Assembly: GCF_004210375.1 (NCBI RefSeq)
Contig: NC_134833.1
Coordinates: 146,560,127-146,624,126, forward strand
Direction of reading: 5' to 3'
DNA from: Tachypleus tridentatus
Lineage: Eukaryota > Arthropoda > Merostomata > Xiphosura > Limulidae
DNA: 64,000 nucleotides
This document shows positions 1 through 13,000 of this stretch, one piece after another. Each line of letters opens with the position of its first letter. Within the stretch, counting starts at the first letter, position 1. The translations under genes were made by a program, and so were the position numbers. The notes under the pieces were generated by a model, which saw only the letters and a program-made list of their open reading frames with translations, was not told where the DNA came from and searched no databases.

Positions 1-2768
1 TTCTGCCTTACCACATGGCACAGAAAGCTCAAAAACAGCCTTAGGATACTTTCCATAGATATCCCACACTCTCAAACCTCATCGCATTCCAGCAGGCCTG
101 TGCACATGCTCGGTGGGTAAGACGTCAAAGCCAGAAGGAATCTTGGATTAGGTTCGCAACAAGCATATCTTCTACCACCAGTTCCAAAGTCATATGGGAC
201 TAGATTTGAAAGGTCTGTGGGCAATATAATTCTGCCCCACTCTTGCTCTCTGATGACCAGGAAGTAGCTGATACCCAGAGAATCACCAATACTCTAGGTG
301 AAAGCTTTTGCCAGGCATCTAGCACTTCTGCTTCATTCTCCACCTTCTTAGCCATCAAGTTTCAAGCAGAATGATTACCTCTTTCCTTTCAAGCTGGTTG
401 TCTCTACGACTATAATCGTCCCTTTACACTGGTGGAACGTAAACTTGCTCTTTATTGGTCTGGCAGCACATCAGTTGGACCTGATGATGTACACTATGAA
501 AAGCTGCACATCTATCTCCTGCTTCTCTTGGTATTCTTCTGATTGTTTTCAACCAGATCTGGCAGGAGAGTGTTTCCTTATGTCTGGTGCCAGGCTATTA
601 TCTTACCTTTCTCTAAGCTTGGGAAAGATCCCAAGATTCCTTCAAACTGCCGTTCAATTGCTTTGACAAGGTGTCTTTGTAAGACCTTAGAGAGGATGGA
701 TAATGCTCGTCTTGTTTAGTTTTTCAAATCAAACAACCTCCTCTCACTCACCCAGTGTGGGTTTTGATGACAGAGCTCTACCATATGCCATCTGATTCAA
801 CTTGAAATGTCGGTCAGTGAAGGCTCTCTCAAACGACAACATCTTGTATCAATATTCTTTGACATTGAGAAGGCTTATGATACAACATGGAGGTATGGCA
901 TTTTGTGAGACTTCTATTTATATGGGTTACGTGCCCATTTGCCCATTTTTATTAAAACCTTTTTAATGGACAGGAGATTCCAAGCTCATGTGGGTTTGAC
1001 AATTTTCCATTCTTCTGTCCAGGAACTTGGAGTCTCTCATGACTGTGTTTTGAGTGTCACACTTTTCAGTATAAAGATTAATGCCATCACTGAACAACTC
1101 CCTCTTACTGTTGCCAATGGGCTCTATGTCAATTTTTACATCCCATGTCAGTCATCAAACAGGAGATATATTGAGTGGCAGCTACAGACTTCCCTCAGTT
1201 GTTTATTGAAATGGACCACAAGAAATGGTTTTAACTTCTCTCTCTGTCTAAAACCATTTGCATGCACTTTTGCCACCAATGGAGTATTCACCCTGATCCT
1301 GAACTCTGCATCAGTGAAGTTTTGCTACCTGTGGTTCCTGAGACAAAGTTCTTGGGGCTTATCTTTGACCATAACCTGACCTTTATACCACACATCAAGC
1401 AGCTATGGGTCAAATGTATAAGAGTACTGAACATCCTCCATGTCCTCTCTTCCACCAATTGGGGAGCAGATTGATGTTCTATGCTAAAGATATATCATGC
1501 TCTTATTCGATTGAAATTAGACTATGGATCACAGGTCTACGGTTTTTCCAGGACCTTGGCCTTAAAGATGCTAGAACCTGTTCATCATCAGGTACTTCAG
1601 CTCTGCACTGGGACTTTCTGCACTTCCCCAGTTTAAAGCTTATACATAGAGTCTCATGAACCTCCTATTTACCTCTGCTGTTTGCAGCTGTCTTTTCTGT
1701 ATGCTTTGAAACTTCATTCCTTATTAAAGCATCCCACCTGGGGTTGTGTTGTCTTTCCTCAGTGGGCTATGTTTCTTCAGAACAATGATCTATCATTGCT
1801 TCTTTTGGTCTTTGTATCCAGGAGCATTTGGATAAATTGGGTCTGTCCTTGGCTAACATTGCTGTATTCACTGGTCAGCCCATCCTACAATGGCTTATTA
1901 CAGTCCCCAAATGTGACCTATCTTTAAGGCATCTGAGAAAAGCAGACACTCCCAATTGGAAATACTGTCTGTTATTTGCTGAACATCTTTCGAACCATCC
2001 ACCCGTTCCTGTTTATACAGATGTATCAAAATCAGGTGACTCTATGGTCTCTGTCATGATTTGTTGTGGTTTGGTGGTTGCACTCAAAATCCACTCTACA
2101 GCTTCTGTGTTCACTGCTGAACTGTATGCCGTTTTTGTTGCCCTGTATCACATAGAAACTAAGCAGTACTCAAATTGCACTATTTATACTGACTCACTTA
2201 GTTCTCTACTGGCCCTGGAATTGCTTCATCCAGTTTTAGTGAATACCAGGCCACGTTGGTATTTGTGAGAATGGGCTCGTCAACACCACAGCAAAATCTA
2301 TCTGCTTTGGCAGCTATCGCTGTTGTGCCTGTTCCATACATGGACTCTGATCCTGTATTCAGGACTTGTCTCTATGCCAGTTGGCAGTCGACTTGGTATG
2401 AGCAACATGAAAACAAGCTTTTCCAAATAAAACCCTATATTGGACTTTGGCTGTCTTGCTTCCGTAAGGATTGGAAGGAGGAATTTGTTCTAAATAGGCT
2501 ATGCATTGGTGACAGCTTTTTAACTCATCGTTTTAATTTATTTGGGATAGATACACCAATGTGTTGTCTGTGTAACACTCATGTCACAATAAGCTTCATT
2601 TTACTGTCTTCCCGTTGTTACGGCTCGAAACGACGGCACCATTTTAAACATATTTTGTCCCAAGGTTTATCCATAACGTTAGACAGTGTTATTGGCAATG
2701 GTGACACTGTTCACCTTAGAAGTGTTTTTAATTTTTTCAAGGCTATTGATCTTTTTACTACTATTTAA
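1..2768 (+). pseudogene. Jockey-like LINE retrotransposon, degenerate
   Basis: This is a decayed non-LTR retrotransposon lying in an intron of the PLD3-like gene. Translation across several broken frames gives reverse-transcriptase blocks: CLCKTLERM near 670-700, FFDIEKAYDTTWRYGIL near 860-905, and FIKTFLMDRRFQ followed by QELGV..CVLSVTLFSIKINAI near 945-1090. An RNase H-like stretch follows at 1828-2268, with VYTDVSKSGDS, FTAELYAVF and IYTDSLSSLLALE. The last piece (2256-2768) holds a CLCNTH motif of the kind found at the C-terminus of such polyproteins. The order RT, RNase H, terminal Cys/His matches jockey/R1-type elements. Frameshifts and stops throughout make it inactive. The 5' end is outside the window. 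The clade call is from memory of motif style, not from a search. Confidence 0.8.
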
Positions 2769-3036
2769 GTTTTTTAATTGATACATCAGATCCTTTTTAA
2801 TGTGATTCCCTTTTAAGAATTTAATTATATTTAGTTCGATTTGAAATTAGAAAATGGCTATAATGTTAAATAGCTCAAAACCAGGACTGGGAAGGTCAAC
2901 TTCAGGTGACTAACAGTGGTTTTTGAACTTACCTATTAGTCTTCTTGATGAGTTATGATAATTACAGTTATGCTACAGAAAGTCCTTTATAACTTGTATT
3001 ACTGTAGTTTTTCTCTTACTGCTGTACGCTAGATAT
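2769..3036. other. Intronic spacer
   Basis: AT-rich sequence between the LINE and the 51-bp array. No gene or RNA signal is visible. Confidence 0.5.
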
Positions 3037-3443
3037 CCAACAGTTAACAGTGTTGTTGACAAAGTATGTACAACTGATCACATTTGTCCAACAGTTAACA
3101 GTGTTGTTGACAGAGTATGTACAACTGATCACATTTGTCCAACAGTTAACAGTGTTGTTGACAGAGTATGTACAACTGATCACATTTGTCCAACAGTTAA
3201 CAGTGTTGTTGACAGAGTATGTACAACTGATCACATTTGTCCAACAGTTAACAGTGTTGTTGACAGAGTATGTACAACTGATCACATTTGTCCAACAGTT
3301 AACAGTGTTGTTGACAGAGTATGTACAACTGATCACATTTGTCCAACAGTTAACAGTGTTGTTGACAGAGTATGTACAACTGATCACATTTGTCTAACAA
3401 TTAACAGTGTTGTTGACAGAGTATGTACAACTGATCACATTTC
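3037..3443. repeat. 51-bp minisatellite, about 8 copies
   Basis: About eight nearly identical 51-bp units (for example acaactgatcacatttg recurs every 51 bases from 3070). The first copy (aaagtatg) and the last (ctaacaatta) diverge slightly. Because 51 is 17 codons, stop-free frames appear on both strands; these are artefacts of the periodicity, not genes. Each unit carries GTTAAC and TGATCA palindromes. It lies about 490 bp upstream of the first visible PLD3-like exon. Confidence 0.93.
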
Positions 3444-3933
3444 TATTTTTCATGTTATTCACAGGGAAAATCTTACAAAATAAAGAGAATGATTTTGTAT
3501 AAGGTTTTATTCCAATAGTTTTTTTTTGGCCATCAAACTTCATTTTTTTCATAAAATGCCACATTTTTTCTCCTGTCTTTGTTATATGTCATCTCTAATT
3601 TTGAGGTCTACTAGCTTGAAACTGGTATCATCAGCTTTATAAAAACTAAATAAACTATTATCTTTCTTTGATATTTTAAGATCTGTCATCACTTTTTAAA
3701 TAATTTGATCTTGTACAAAATCCATCATGTTCAACTTGAAGCTACTTTATAGTACCATCAGTCTAATAAAAACCTATTTCTATAATTTGGTCATACACTG
3801 GTGTGGTTATCTTTGTTTTCACTGATGTAGTAGTACTCTTTGCATTTCATTACACTATATTGAGACAAGTTGAAGTTTACCATATCTTATGTCTAGTATT
3901 CTGATTTGTGTCACCTGTTTCTAACCCTCTCAG

Positions 3934-4067
3934 GAGCTGCGAAAGTACGAAGTGTAGATTTTGATAGATTGATGGGTGCAGGGGTGTTGCACACCAAAAT
4001 GTGGGTGATTGACAACCAACACTTCTATGTAGGTAGTGCTAACATGGACTGGAGGTCTCTCACTCAG
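3934..4067 (+). CDS. PLD3: PLD3-like exon with first HKD motif
   Basis: The exon follows a pyrimidine-rich tract ending in ctctcag and ends at CACTCAG|gtaataaa. The first two bases complete a split codon. The translation starts [18 protein letters not shown] and continues through [20 protein letters not shown] to WRSLTQ, ending in a complete codon. It supplies the first catalytic His/Lys/Asp triad. The end of this exon plus its donor is tandemly copied in the following intron. Confidence 0.93.
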
Positions 4068-7000
4068 GTAATAAAATGATGCTAACATGGACTGGAGGTC
4101 TCTCACTCAGGTAATAAAATGATGCTAACATGGACTGGAGGTTTCTCACTCAGAAACTAAAATGATACTAACATGGACTGGAGGACTTTCAGTTTATAAA
4201 ATAATGCTAACATGGACTGGAGGTCTTTCAGTTAATAAAATAATGCTAACATGGACTGGAGGTCTATCACTAAGGTAATAAAATGAGCTTTATAGCCTAT
4301 GTGTAAATGCTATATACATGCGTGGATACTTGTTAGAAACAGATTGTTTTACACAGTATCTAACAATGGTAATTTCAATGTTAGCTTGCAATCGTTTTTA
4401 CAGGTTATATGTAATTGGCTGTAGTTATCATTGGCTGCTTGATCAACTATAGCATTTTACTGTTGTGTGTTACCTAAATATGGTATAGACAGAGATACAG
4501 TTTAAATTGTGTTTAGGTTTTACATTATTATTATACCTCAGTTAAGTTCATTTTAGTTATATTTTAAACTTCATAATTAAAAGGTTTAAACATGTTTTTA
4601 ACTGTATATCTTACTGTTTGTTAGTTCTCAAGGCTTGTGATATTATGCATTGAACTAAAATTTTTTGAGGGTTTGCTCATGTTTCCCAAAGAGAGTGTAA
4701 TATGCCCCAAAGGCATTGTCAGCTTGTGTCAGGGTGAATAATAGATTGTAAAAGACAATGAAGGGAAATAAAACTTTAAAAATTAACTACATGTGAAAAG
4801 CAAAAGATATGAATTTATTAAGTGAACATGAAGAAAATAAAAAATATAAAATTTACCTTATAAAAGTGTTTATATTCATTAAGGTGTTTTTAGAGGTTAT
4901 GGAAATGAAACTACAGAATGGAGAAAAGTATTTGTATACATAACATGAAAATCATCTTACACTGGAACTATTTGAACATTTTAAAGTGTAGATAACTTCT
5001 TTGGGTAAATAACATTTTTATTATAAAATTTATTAAAAGGACATCGTTATTTCTGTACAAGATAAAGTTTATAACAGTATTTTATCAGCTTTTGTGAGGA
5101 TGATTCATAATTACCACATGTGCTTTTCTGTATATGCCCTTTTCCTGTCTAAGTGATACAAAATGTATCAGCTTGAACAGAAAAAGTTATAAACATAATA
5201 TTTGTTCTTTATCAGTGTTTATTTTTCAGCTTTTGTTACACCTTAAATTTGATTTTAGTCTAGTTTTTTTCCACCTTGCATTGAAAGATTTAAAGAAGTC
5301 TTGGTCTGCATAAGGCCCTCAAAGTACCAAACAGGCATCTTGGTTGTTGTAAAATTTCAGGTATTTACAGGTAGCTTATAGGCTGATAGCTGACATAAAA
5401 GTATTATAATCTTCTTTATTAAAAGTTTGGAAATACAAGTTAAACATGCAATACTAACTTGGAAAGGATTAAGTAGTTTTAGTGGTCAATTTTTGTAAGT
5501 CCTAGCTGCTTATGAGTTTACTTTATTCAACATCCTAATTAGAAACTTGTTAGGCTTATAAAAATCATGCATACTCTGAAATTTAAGTATTTATCTATTA
5601 TGTTGCAAACAAGGAAACCTGGTATATACTCTAAAATTTAAGTGTTTGGGTACCACATTGTAAACATAGTAAAATCATGTGTATGTCAAAACGTAAGTAT
5701 TTGAATGCTGTGTTCTAACCACAGGGAAGAGTCATGTATAATCTAAACTTAAGTACTTAGATACTGTGTTGTAAACACAAGGATTCGTTTTTAATTTGAC
5801 AGGTGTTCTGAGGAAAAACATAGATACCAAATTTCATTAGGGCAGTTGTAAAACGGTTCACTCTGGAAGCACATGTTCATTACTACAGCAGTCTTTTTAA
5901 TATACAAAAGCCAGTCAATTTGACCCACAAATCAGTACTATATATTTTATTATTAAAATATTAAAATCGACTATGCAACTAGTGAATGATACCTGTGAGG
6001 TTTTATAAAGAACATGGCTCTTGGAATCTGAAATGTTAAACCTAGCTTGGCTATTAGTAAATTCTAATATTTTCCAGACTGTAATAATGAAAGGTCTAAA
6101 ATTTACAAACACAAAGATTACTCATGTTGTTTTTATTCAATAAACTTTCTCTTTTGTTCCATGTTTGTGTTTTTTTATTTTTGTTTTTAGTTCTCAGTAA
6201 CTTAGGTCTGTGTGAACTTTTAATTTTTGATATAATATCCTATTAATCTAACAGGTCAAAGAGCTTGGAGCAATAGTACACAATTGTAGTTGCTTAGCAA
6301 CAGATATTGCTAAGATATTTGAAGTTTACTGGATGCTTGGCAAAAAAGGATCTAAAATTCCACCCACATGGCCAATCTCTCTCCATACTGATATTAATGC
6401 TGAAAATCCATTGGCTGTAAAAATCGGTAACACACAAATGGATGCCTATCTTTCTGTAAGTAGAGCAATTACTCTTTGAATTGCCTGCCTATCTATAAGA
6501 AGAAAAATTATTGTTTAAATTGTCTGTCCTTCTGTTTGTAGAGGTATTGCTTTAATTATTTATCCTTTTGTAAGTAGACGTATTATTTGAATTATCTGTC
6601 CTTTTATAAGTAGAGGTATTGTTTGAATTATCTGTCCTTTTGTAAGTGGAGGTATTGTTTGAATTATCTATTCTCTTGTAAATAGAGGTATTGTTTGAAT
6701 TATCTATTCTCTTGTAAGTACAGGTATTGTTTGAATTATCTATTCTTTTGTAAGTAGGTATTGTTTGAATTATCTATCCTTTTGTAAATTGAGGTATTGT
6801 TTGAATTATTTGTCCTTTTGTAAGTGGAGGCATTGTTTGAATTATCTGCCCTTTTGTAAGTGGAGGTATTGTTTGAATTATCTGCCCTTTTGTAAGTGGA
6901 GGTGTTGTTTGAATTATCTGCCCTTTTGTAAGTAGAGGTATTGTTTTAATTATCTGCCCTTTTGTAAGTAGAGGTATTGTTTGAATTACCTGTTATTTTG

Positions 7001-10000
7001 TAAGTAGAGGTATTGTTTGAATTATATATTATTTTGTAAGTGGAGGTATTATTTGAATTATCTATTCTTTTGTAAGTGGAGGTATTTGAATTATCTATCC
7101 TTTTGTAAGTAGAGGTATTTGAATTATATATTATTTTGTAAGTAGAGATATTGTTTGAATTGTATATTATTTTGTAAGTAGAGGTATTGTTTGAATTATA
7201 TATTATTTTGTAAATAGAGGTATTGTTTGAATTATATATTATTTTGTAAGTAGAGGTATTGCTTGAATTATATATTATTTTGTAAGTAGAGGTATTGTTT
7301 GAGTTATATATTATTTTGCAAGTAGAGGTATTGTTTGAATTATATATTATTTTGTAAGTAGAGGTATTGTTTTAATGATTTATCTTTATGTAAGTAGACA
7401 AGGCTCAATTTTAGAATATTTCTTTGTTTTTTTTTCAGACAAGTTAACCTGTATTGGAAGCTGTCTGAAGGTATTTGTTGGTTGTCCAGAACTAAGATAT
7501 GTAAATCCTATAAAAAGACAAAAAAGATCCAGTTATAATAATATTGATATATGAAGTCCCAGTTACAAGAATGATGATATTTTTATTTCATACCTATTTC
7601 CAAAAAGTACTATTAATTTTACATTTTTATTCAATTAATATTGGAGGCCTTACTTTCCAGGAAGTTTCATAAAAATTGGAAGGAAAATAAGCCACAAACA
7701 CTGTTTCATTGTGTTTTAGGGAAACAAACAGTTAATTATATGTAAACTTTTAAAGAAAACAGCAATCTTGGCCAATAAGATTCAGTGTTTTCATTTTAAC
7801 TATATCTGCCTTCTACCAAGTTGAGTAATGTTCAGTCTGTCGTAAGATTAGACTTCCATCATCTACACTACTTTAACACTTACAGTGTCTGATCACTCAC
7901 ATATAGACACACATGCACAAGGTAAAAGGAAGGTTCAATATTTCAAAAGTGACAATTAACAATGAATATTCTGTGTTTGATTTTATAAATTTTTTTGTTT
8001 TAATTCCTACCAAATATTTATTGGTAAGAAATTGAGACAGCCATGATAACTTTGTTGTCAGAAGTATCTATGCTATAAATGTCTCAGTAAATATTCATGT
8101 TATCAGCTCTCATTACCTAATTATCCATGTACGCATTCCCGTATTACATAAAGCAATGTATGGTCATGTAACTCAGCTGTATACACTATGTTAATGCACA
8201 GCCATTAACACTCAGTTGAACTCCATACAAAATATACTTGCATAAAGCAAACCAGAGGCATAGCTTGTCCATAACAGAGAGTTTAGTGACTAAAACAGCA
8301 TTTTCATTCAATTACAAAAGCAAATATTTTCAGTTCCCTCTGGTGGGTTGCACCAACGTTTCCCTTACAGAAAATGCATTTTTCTTTAAATAAAGCAATG
8401 GAATATAGGCTATTTAACACTATATTGAACCTAAACAACAAACCAATATACTGAATCATTGACCATTTAACACTATGCTGGACTGTATGCTATTTAACAC
8501 TACACTGGACTGTAGTTTTCTTCTTTACTCTGTTTACTCTGAATGTCATGTTATGTGTTTGTTCTATAATCCTTTATTAAATAAATAATTTCAATCTTTA
8601 AATTTGTTTATTTAACATAATTTCTTTAAGTTTTACAGAAATGTAATGAATGAAGTACAAATACTGAGATTGTCTTAATGACAACCATAATTTTTATAGA
8701 AAAGAAAAATTTATTTTAAATATTTTTTACCTCCTCTTCTCATGTTTGTTTGAATATTTCATTGAATTTGTTTAGTGCACATGCAGTAACACTTTGTGGT
8801 TTGTTAAACTAATGTTAAATCCAGTTTAAGTTTTTGTGATTAACTACCTGTATTAATACAGTTGGTAGAGGTTGCAGGAATATTTTGTCAGTAAAAAGTC
8901 TCAAGAATAAAAGCTATCCAGTGTTTTGTTGAGCCTTAAATCCAATATTTCTATCTTTCATTATTCAGAGTTCTCCTCCACAGTTCTGTCCTGATGGCAG
9001 GACCAGTGACATTGACAGTATCCTAGATGTGATTAATAAAGCAGAAGAATACATTTTTGTAGCTGTAATGGATTATTTTCCAACTACACTTTATACAAAG
9101 ACCAAACAGTAATATATTTTTTATATATCTTAAAATTTTATTTAAAATAAGTGAATCTTTTTCAAGTATGTTATATCGACAATAAACAATAAAAAATTTT
9201 GATATTGGTGAAAGTAAAATATGGTTAAGGTTTTGTGAAACTATGTCCAAGGTCATATTTCTTTAAAAAAAAAAGTCCATACTTTATTTTAAAAGGTTAC
9301 CACAAGTGTTCGGATTAATCCAAATAATTAACCTAAATATCTTTTATATTTAAAAGAGGTTGGCTAATTTAATTTTTAATATGGGTTTGATCCTAGTTAC
9401 CCTAAATTCTTTTACAAAATATTTATTATAAGTGAACAATTTTTTTTGGTAACTTATAGTTTTCTTTAAAAGCTAATATCCTCCACTAACAAAACTTTGA
9501 ACATTTTAAAAAAATGTGAATGTTTATAACATTTATTTTGTTCGTGGGTTGTTTTAAATTACCTGGTGAAATAGTTCAAGATCTGATTCATGTAATGATG
9601 ACAAATAAATTAGGCTATTTTATCCTTTAACACATAACACTTTTAAACACTGTCATAATTTGTAGGCCTAAGAAATTTAGCAGTGGCTCTCAATCATTGA
9701 ATGACATTAAAATTAAACTTACCCATATAATTGTAAGTCTGATAAATCAAGGAACTGGAACTGGAATATTGATGGAAACCTTCTCTACTGATTTATCCTT
9801 ATATCTAGAAACAACTCTGCAGTCTTTCGTTGGTATCTGATATTTATGCTGTACTCTAAAAACATACTAGGAAATGTAACATTATAGCTTTTAAAACTCT
9901 CTAGACCTGAACCTAATGTTGTTATTATGACTAGTAGCTAACTTAGCTATCAAACTTAAGAAAACATTAAAAAATTAAATAGAATATACACAACAAACAT

Positions 10001-13000
10001 ATGTTTCTAACTGGATAGCGTGTTTAGTTGTTTACATTGTTTTTTTCTTATTGTTATGTAGGCACTTAAGCTCATGTTTCTGGTATAGAAGTTATGCTGT
10101 CTTTCATACAGCACAGGAGTTAATTTGTAAGGTTGACATATATCATTTACATTTTCTGCTTAGTCCAAAAGAAACTTTTATTAAAGGTAACAACATGTTT
10201 ATTAGCAATGTATTGAGAAGAGGTTGAACCCTTTTCAATCATGTTTTGACACACACCTTTACATCTTCATGGTTGTCATTCTCTGTGGTAGCTTTAGTGA
10301 ATTCCAATTTGTGGTGATTATTGTCTAGAAAAGTGTGCTTTTATCAAACCAGTTTGGCACTGGTAACTACAATTTCCACTTAATACGACAGGCCTTTCAC
10401 ATATTGTGTGTTCCATAAGACCACATAAGAGCTCAGCAAGTCCTATTACCATACTATACTGGACCACTGTTCATGGATTACAGCAAGTAAAGCTAAAGGG
10501 AATCCTGTTCATCCCTGCTGATCATTGGATTAACTAATTCAGGGACAGTTTGCTTTTAAAAATTTAAGGAACTTTTTCACGTATTGCATTGTTTCCAGAG
10601 CACTGTTCTTGAGGTCTCCCCAACATGCATTATCCCCCAGATTATATCTTATCCTGTATCAAAACGTTGTTCTCTCCTTTTATCAATAAAAGTGTTAATA
10701 CCAGTACCAGCCATTCTGAGATTTATTTTTCTTTCAAGTGAGTTTCTCGTCATCAAGTATTACCCCCCAGATTGTACTTGCGGATCTAGGGAACCCTTGC
10801 CACACCCAGTTTCTAGTCACTAGTGTGGTGGAGAGAGGCTTTTCTTCCAGAGTGTTAGCGTGAATTCCTTTACTGTTGGTGAAAAGGGTGAAGTTAGGAT
10901 CCCTCCTTGTTGGGTTCCTAAATGTTTTTTCCCCAGATATCAGTAGGAGTATTGCCAGCCTATGTGGGAGCCTACTTGTAATACCGGTTCAGATTCTATG
11001 CTTGGCTATCTGGTTGAGATGAGCATGGCACCTCTTTTTGATCAATATTAGTTCAGTGCATTGTTTCTGGAAGGGGGTTCACTATCTCCTCATAATTCTA
11101 GATGGGGAAGAGTTCTATCTTGGGACCTTAGTTGATCACAGTTGTTCCACCTCCCACTCATAATTCCAAAGGCAAGTGGAATGCTCCTTCTCCATTCATC
11201 CATGATGACAAGAAAACCCACTTGTGGAGAATATTATGTATTTAAAAATGGCTGGTATGAGTGCTAGTGCTTTCTCTACCCATACCAGCCGTTTTTAAAT
11301 ATATAATTTCCTTGTCCATTCAGTTGGGAAGTAGGAATGAATGTTCATATTTTCAAACTTGGTGACATTATCTCTTTCTTTGGTTAAGTTTGGCATACTA
11401 AATCTCATCATTCCGAGCCTTAGGTGCTGGCTTTTTGGCTTCCTCAGGTGGAGAAGAAGGTTTGTCCACTTCAGTGTTGCTTACTTTCTTGTCCTGATTT
11501 TGGTGGTTTGGAACACAGCACTGTGGCTACAGGTTCATATTCAGTTGGCAGTACACATACACACACACACAACATTTCAACCCAATTGCCTGAGCAACCA
11601 TCATGAAATATAGGGACCAAGAACCCCATAATTCCAAGTAGTAGAATCTTGGCTGTAACCATCTTCTTCCTTATGCCTTTGCAGTCATACAAGCTATTTT
11701 GTGTTAAGTCCTCTTGGTGGCACCATTTTGGCTGGAAAAGCCATAGCTTCCCTTCTGTGCCTGTTCCTGCTTATATCTCCTCGTGCTCTACCTCTCATCC
11801 ACCTTCCTCAAACCACTTCAATGACGCACACTACATCTTTGCGTTTAGCTTTTGTCTGGTCCTTTGTTTCCCTAATTTTCCACTTTGTGTGTTATTCTTC
11901 ATGTCAGTATACCAACATAAGCGGTATGTCTGTTGCCAGTGTTCTTCTTGTCATTGTTTTTCTTTGTCCGATTCTACTCTCCCACCCTTGACTTCCTTCC
12001 TTATCTGACTTTTTGACACATGGCTGTCAGTATCCACTATTGTTGGTTATCTGTGGCATTGTCTTCCACTCCACTTTACAAGACCTTGTTATGTCTTCAT
12101 TTTTCTGGTCCTTACCATTTTGTTTAGTTCTTTCTGCCTTTTCATTGTCTTCTGTGTCCTACTGCTGTCCCTGATTGGAACCTCAGTATTGTTTTTCATA
12201 CTATCACTCTTCAACATTTGAGCTAATGTCTTCCTGTTCCTTATATAAATTCTCATTAAAGATCTTTCTCTGCCTCCTCTTGACACATTATGTCATAGGT
12301 CCTATATTATTATCTATCCAGAATAGTCTTTCCTGCCAAAAATTGCAGTTGTACACAAGGGAAAATTTTCTTTCTCTTGGTTTTCTCTTTCTTCCATTAC
12401 TCATCTCTGTCCTCCTTCTGATCTGGATCTCCTCCTCTATCCTGTCTGAACTCTCTGTTGTTATGTGGCCTGTGCATTTCTCTACCTTGGTTCCTGTTTG
12501 TTTATTAATTGGAACCTTTCCTATGGTATTACTCCTATTACCCTTATGGGTTGAATTTGACAGGTGTATTCTTTGCTTTCTCTTGATTTTTGTTGTCTCT
12601 TCCAAATCTCCTCCCATTAAATCTGGTACCGTATTATGTCCCTGGCTGTCCATCCAATTCCCTTCTGTTTCTTTTTAAGATATAGCTCAACCTGCACATG
12701 TACTACTTCTCATACACTTATCTCACATACTCTTTATCACCTGTTCTACAGGTTACTGTCTACTTCTCATTGCCATCTTGAGCTCCACAGTTTATTTGTG
12801 AGAGGGTGTGGGCTCTTTTTGTTCATACAGTTTATTTTTACAACTTCTGAAACTTCCAATGCATGACCATTCATGTCAGTAATGCTGCTGTTGAGATGGT
12901 GCATTCTGCAAGACTGTTTGTAGGTTTTTCCTTGCAATGGTTTGCATCATAAATATGTTTTTCCCAGACTGTACACCCAGGGACTAACATTAGTAATGCA

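Noticed and set aside
2883-2915. Possible hammerhead-like motif (aaggtcaacttcaggtgac)
   Set aside because: Only a short resemblance on the minus strand; the helix II stem and the GAAA core are missing.
3016-3397. Open frames of 115-123 codons on both strands with a repeated 17-residue motif
   Set aside because: They are produced by the 51-bp tandem repeat (a multiple of three); both strands are equally open and there are no initiation or splice signals.
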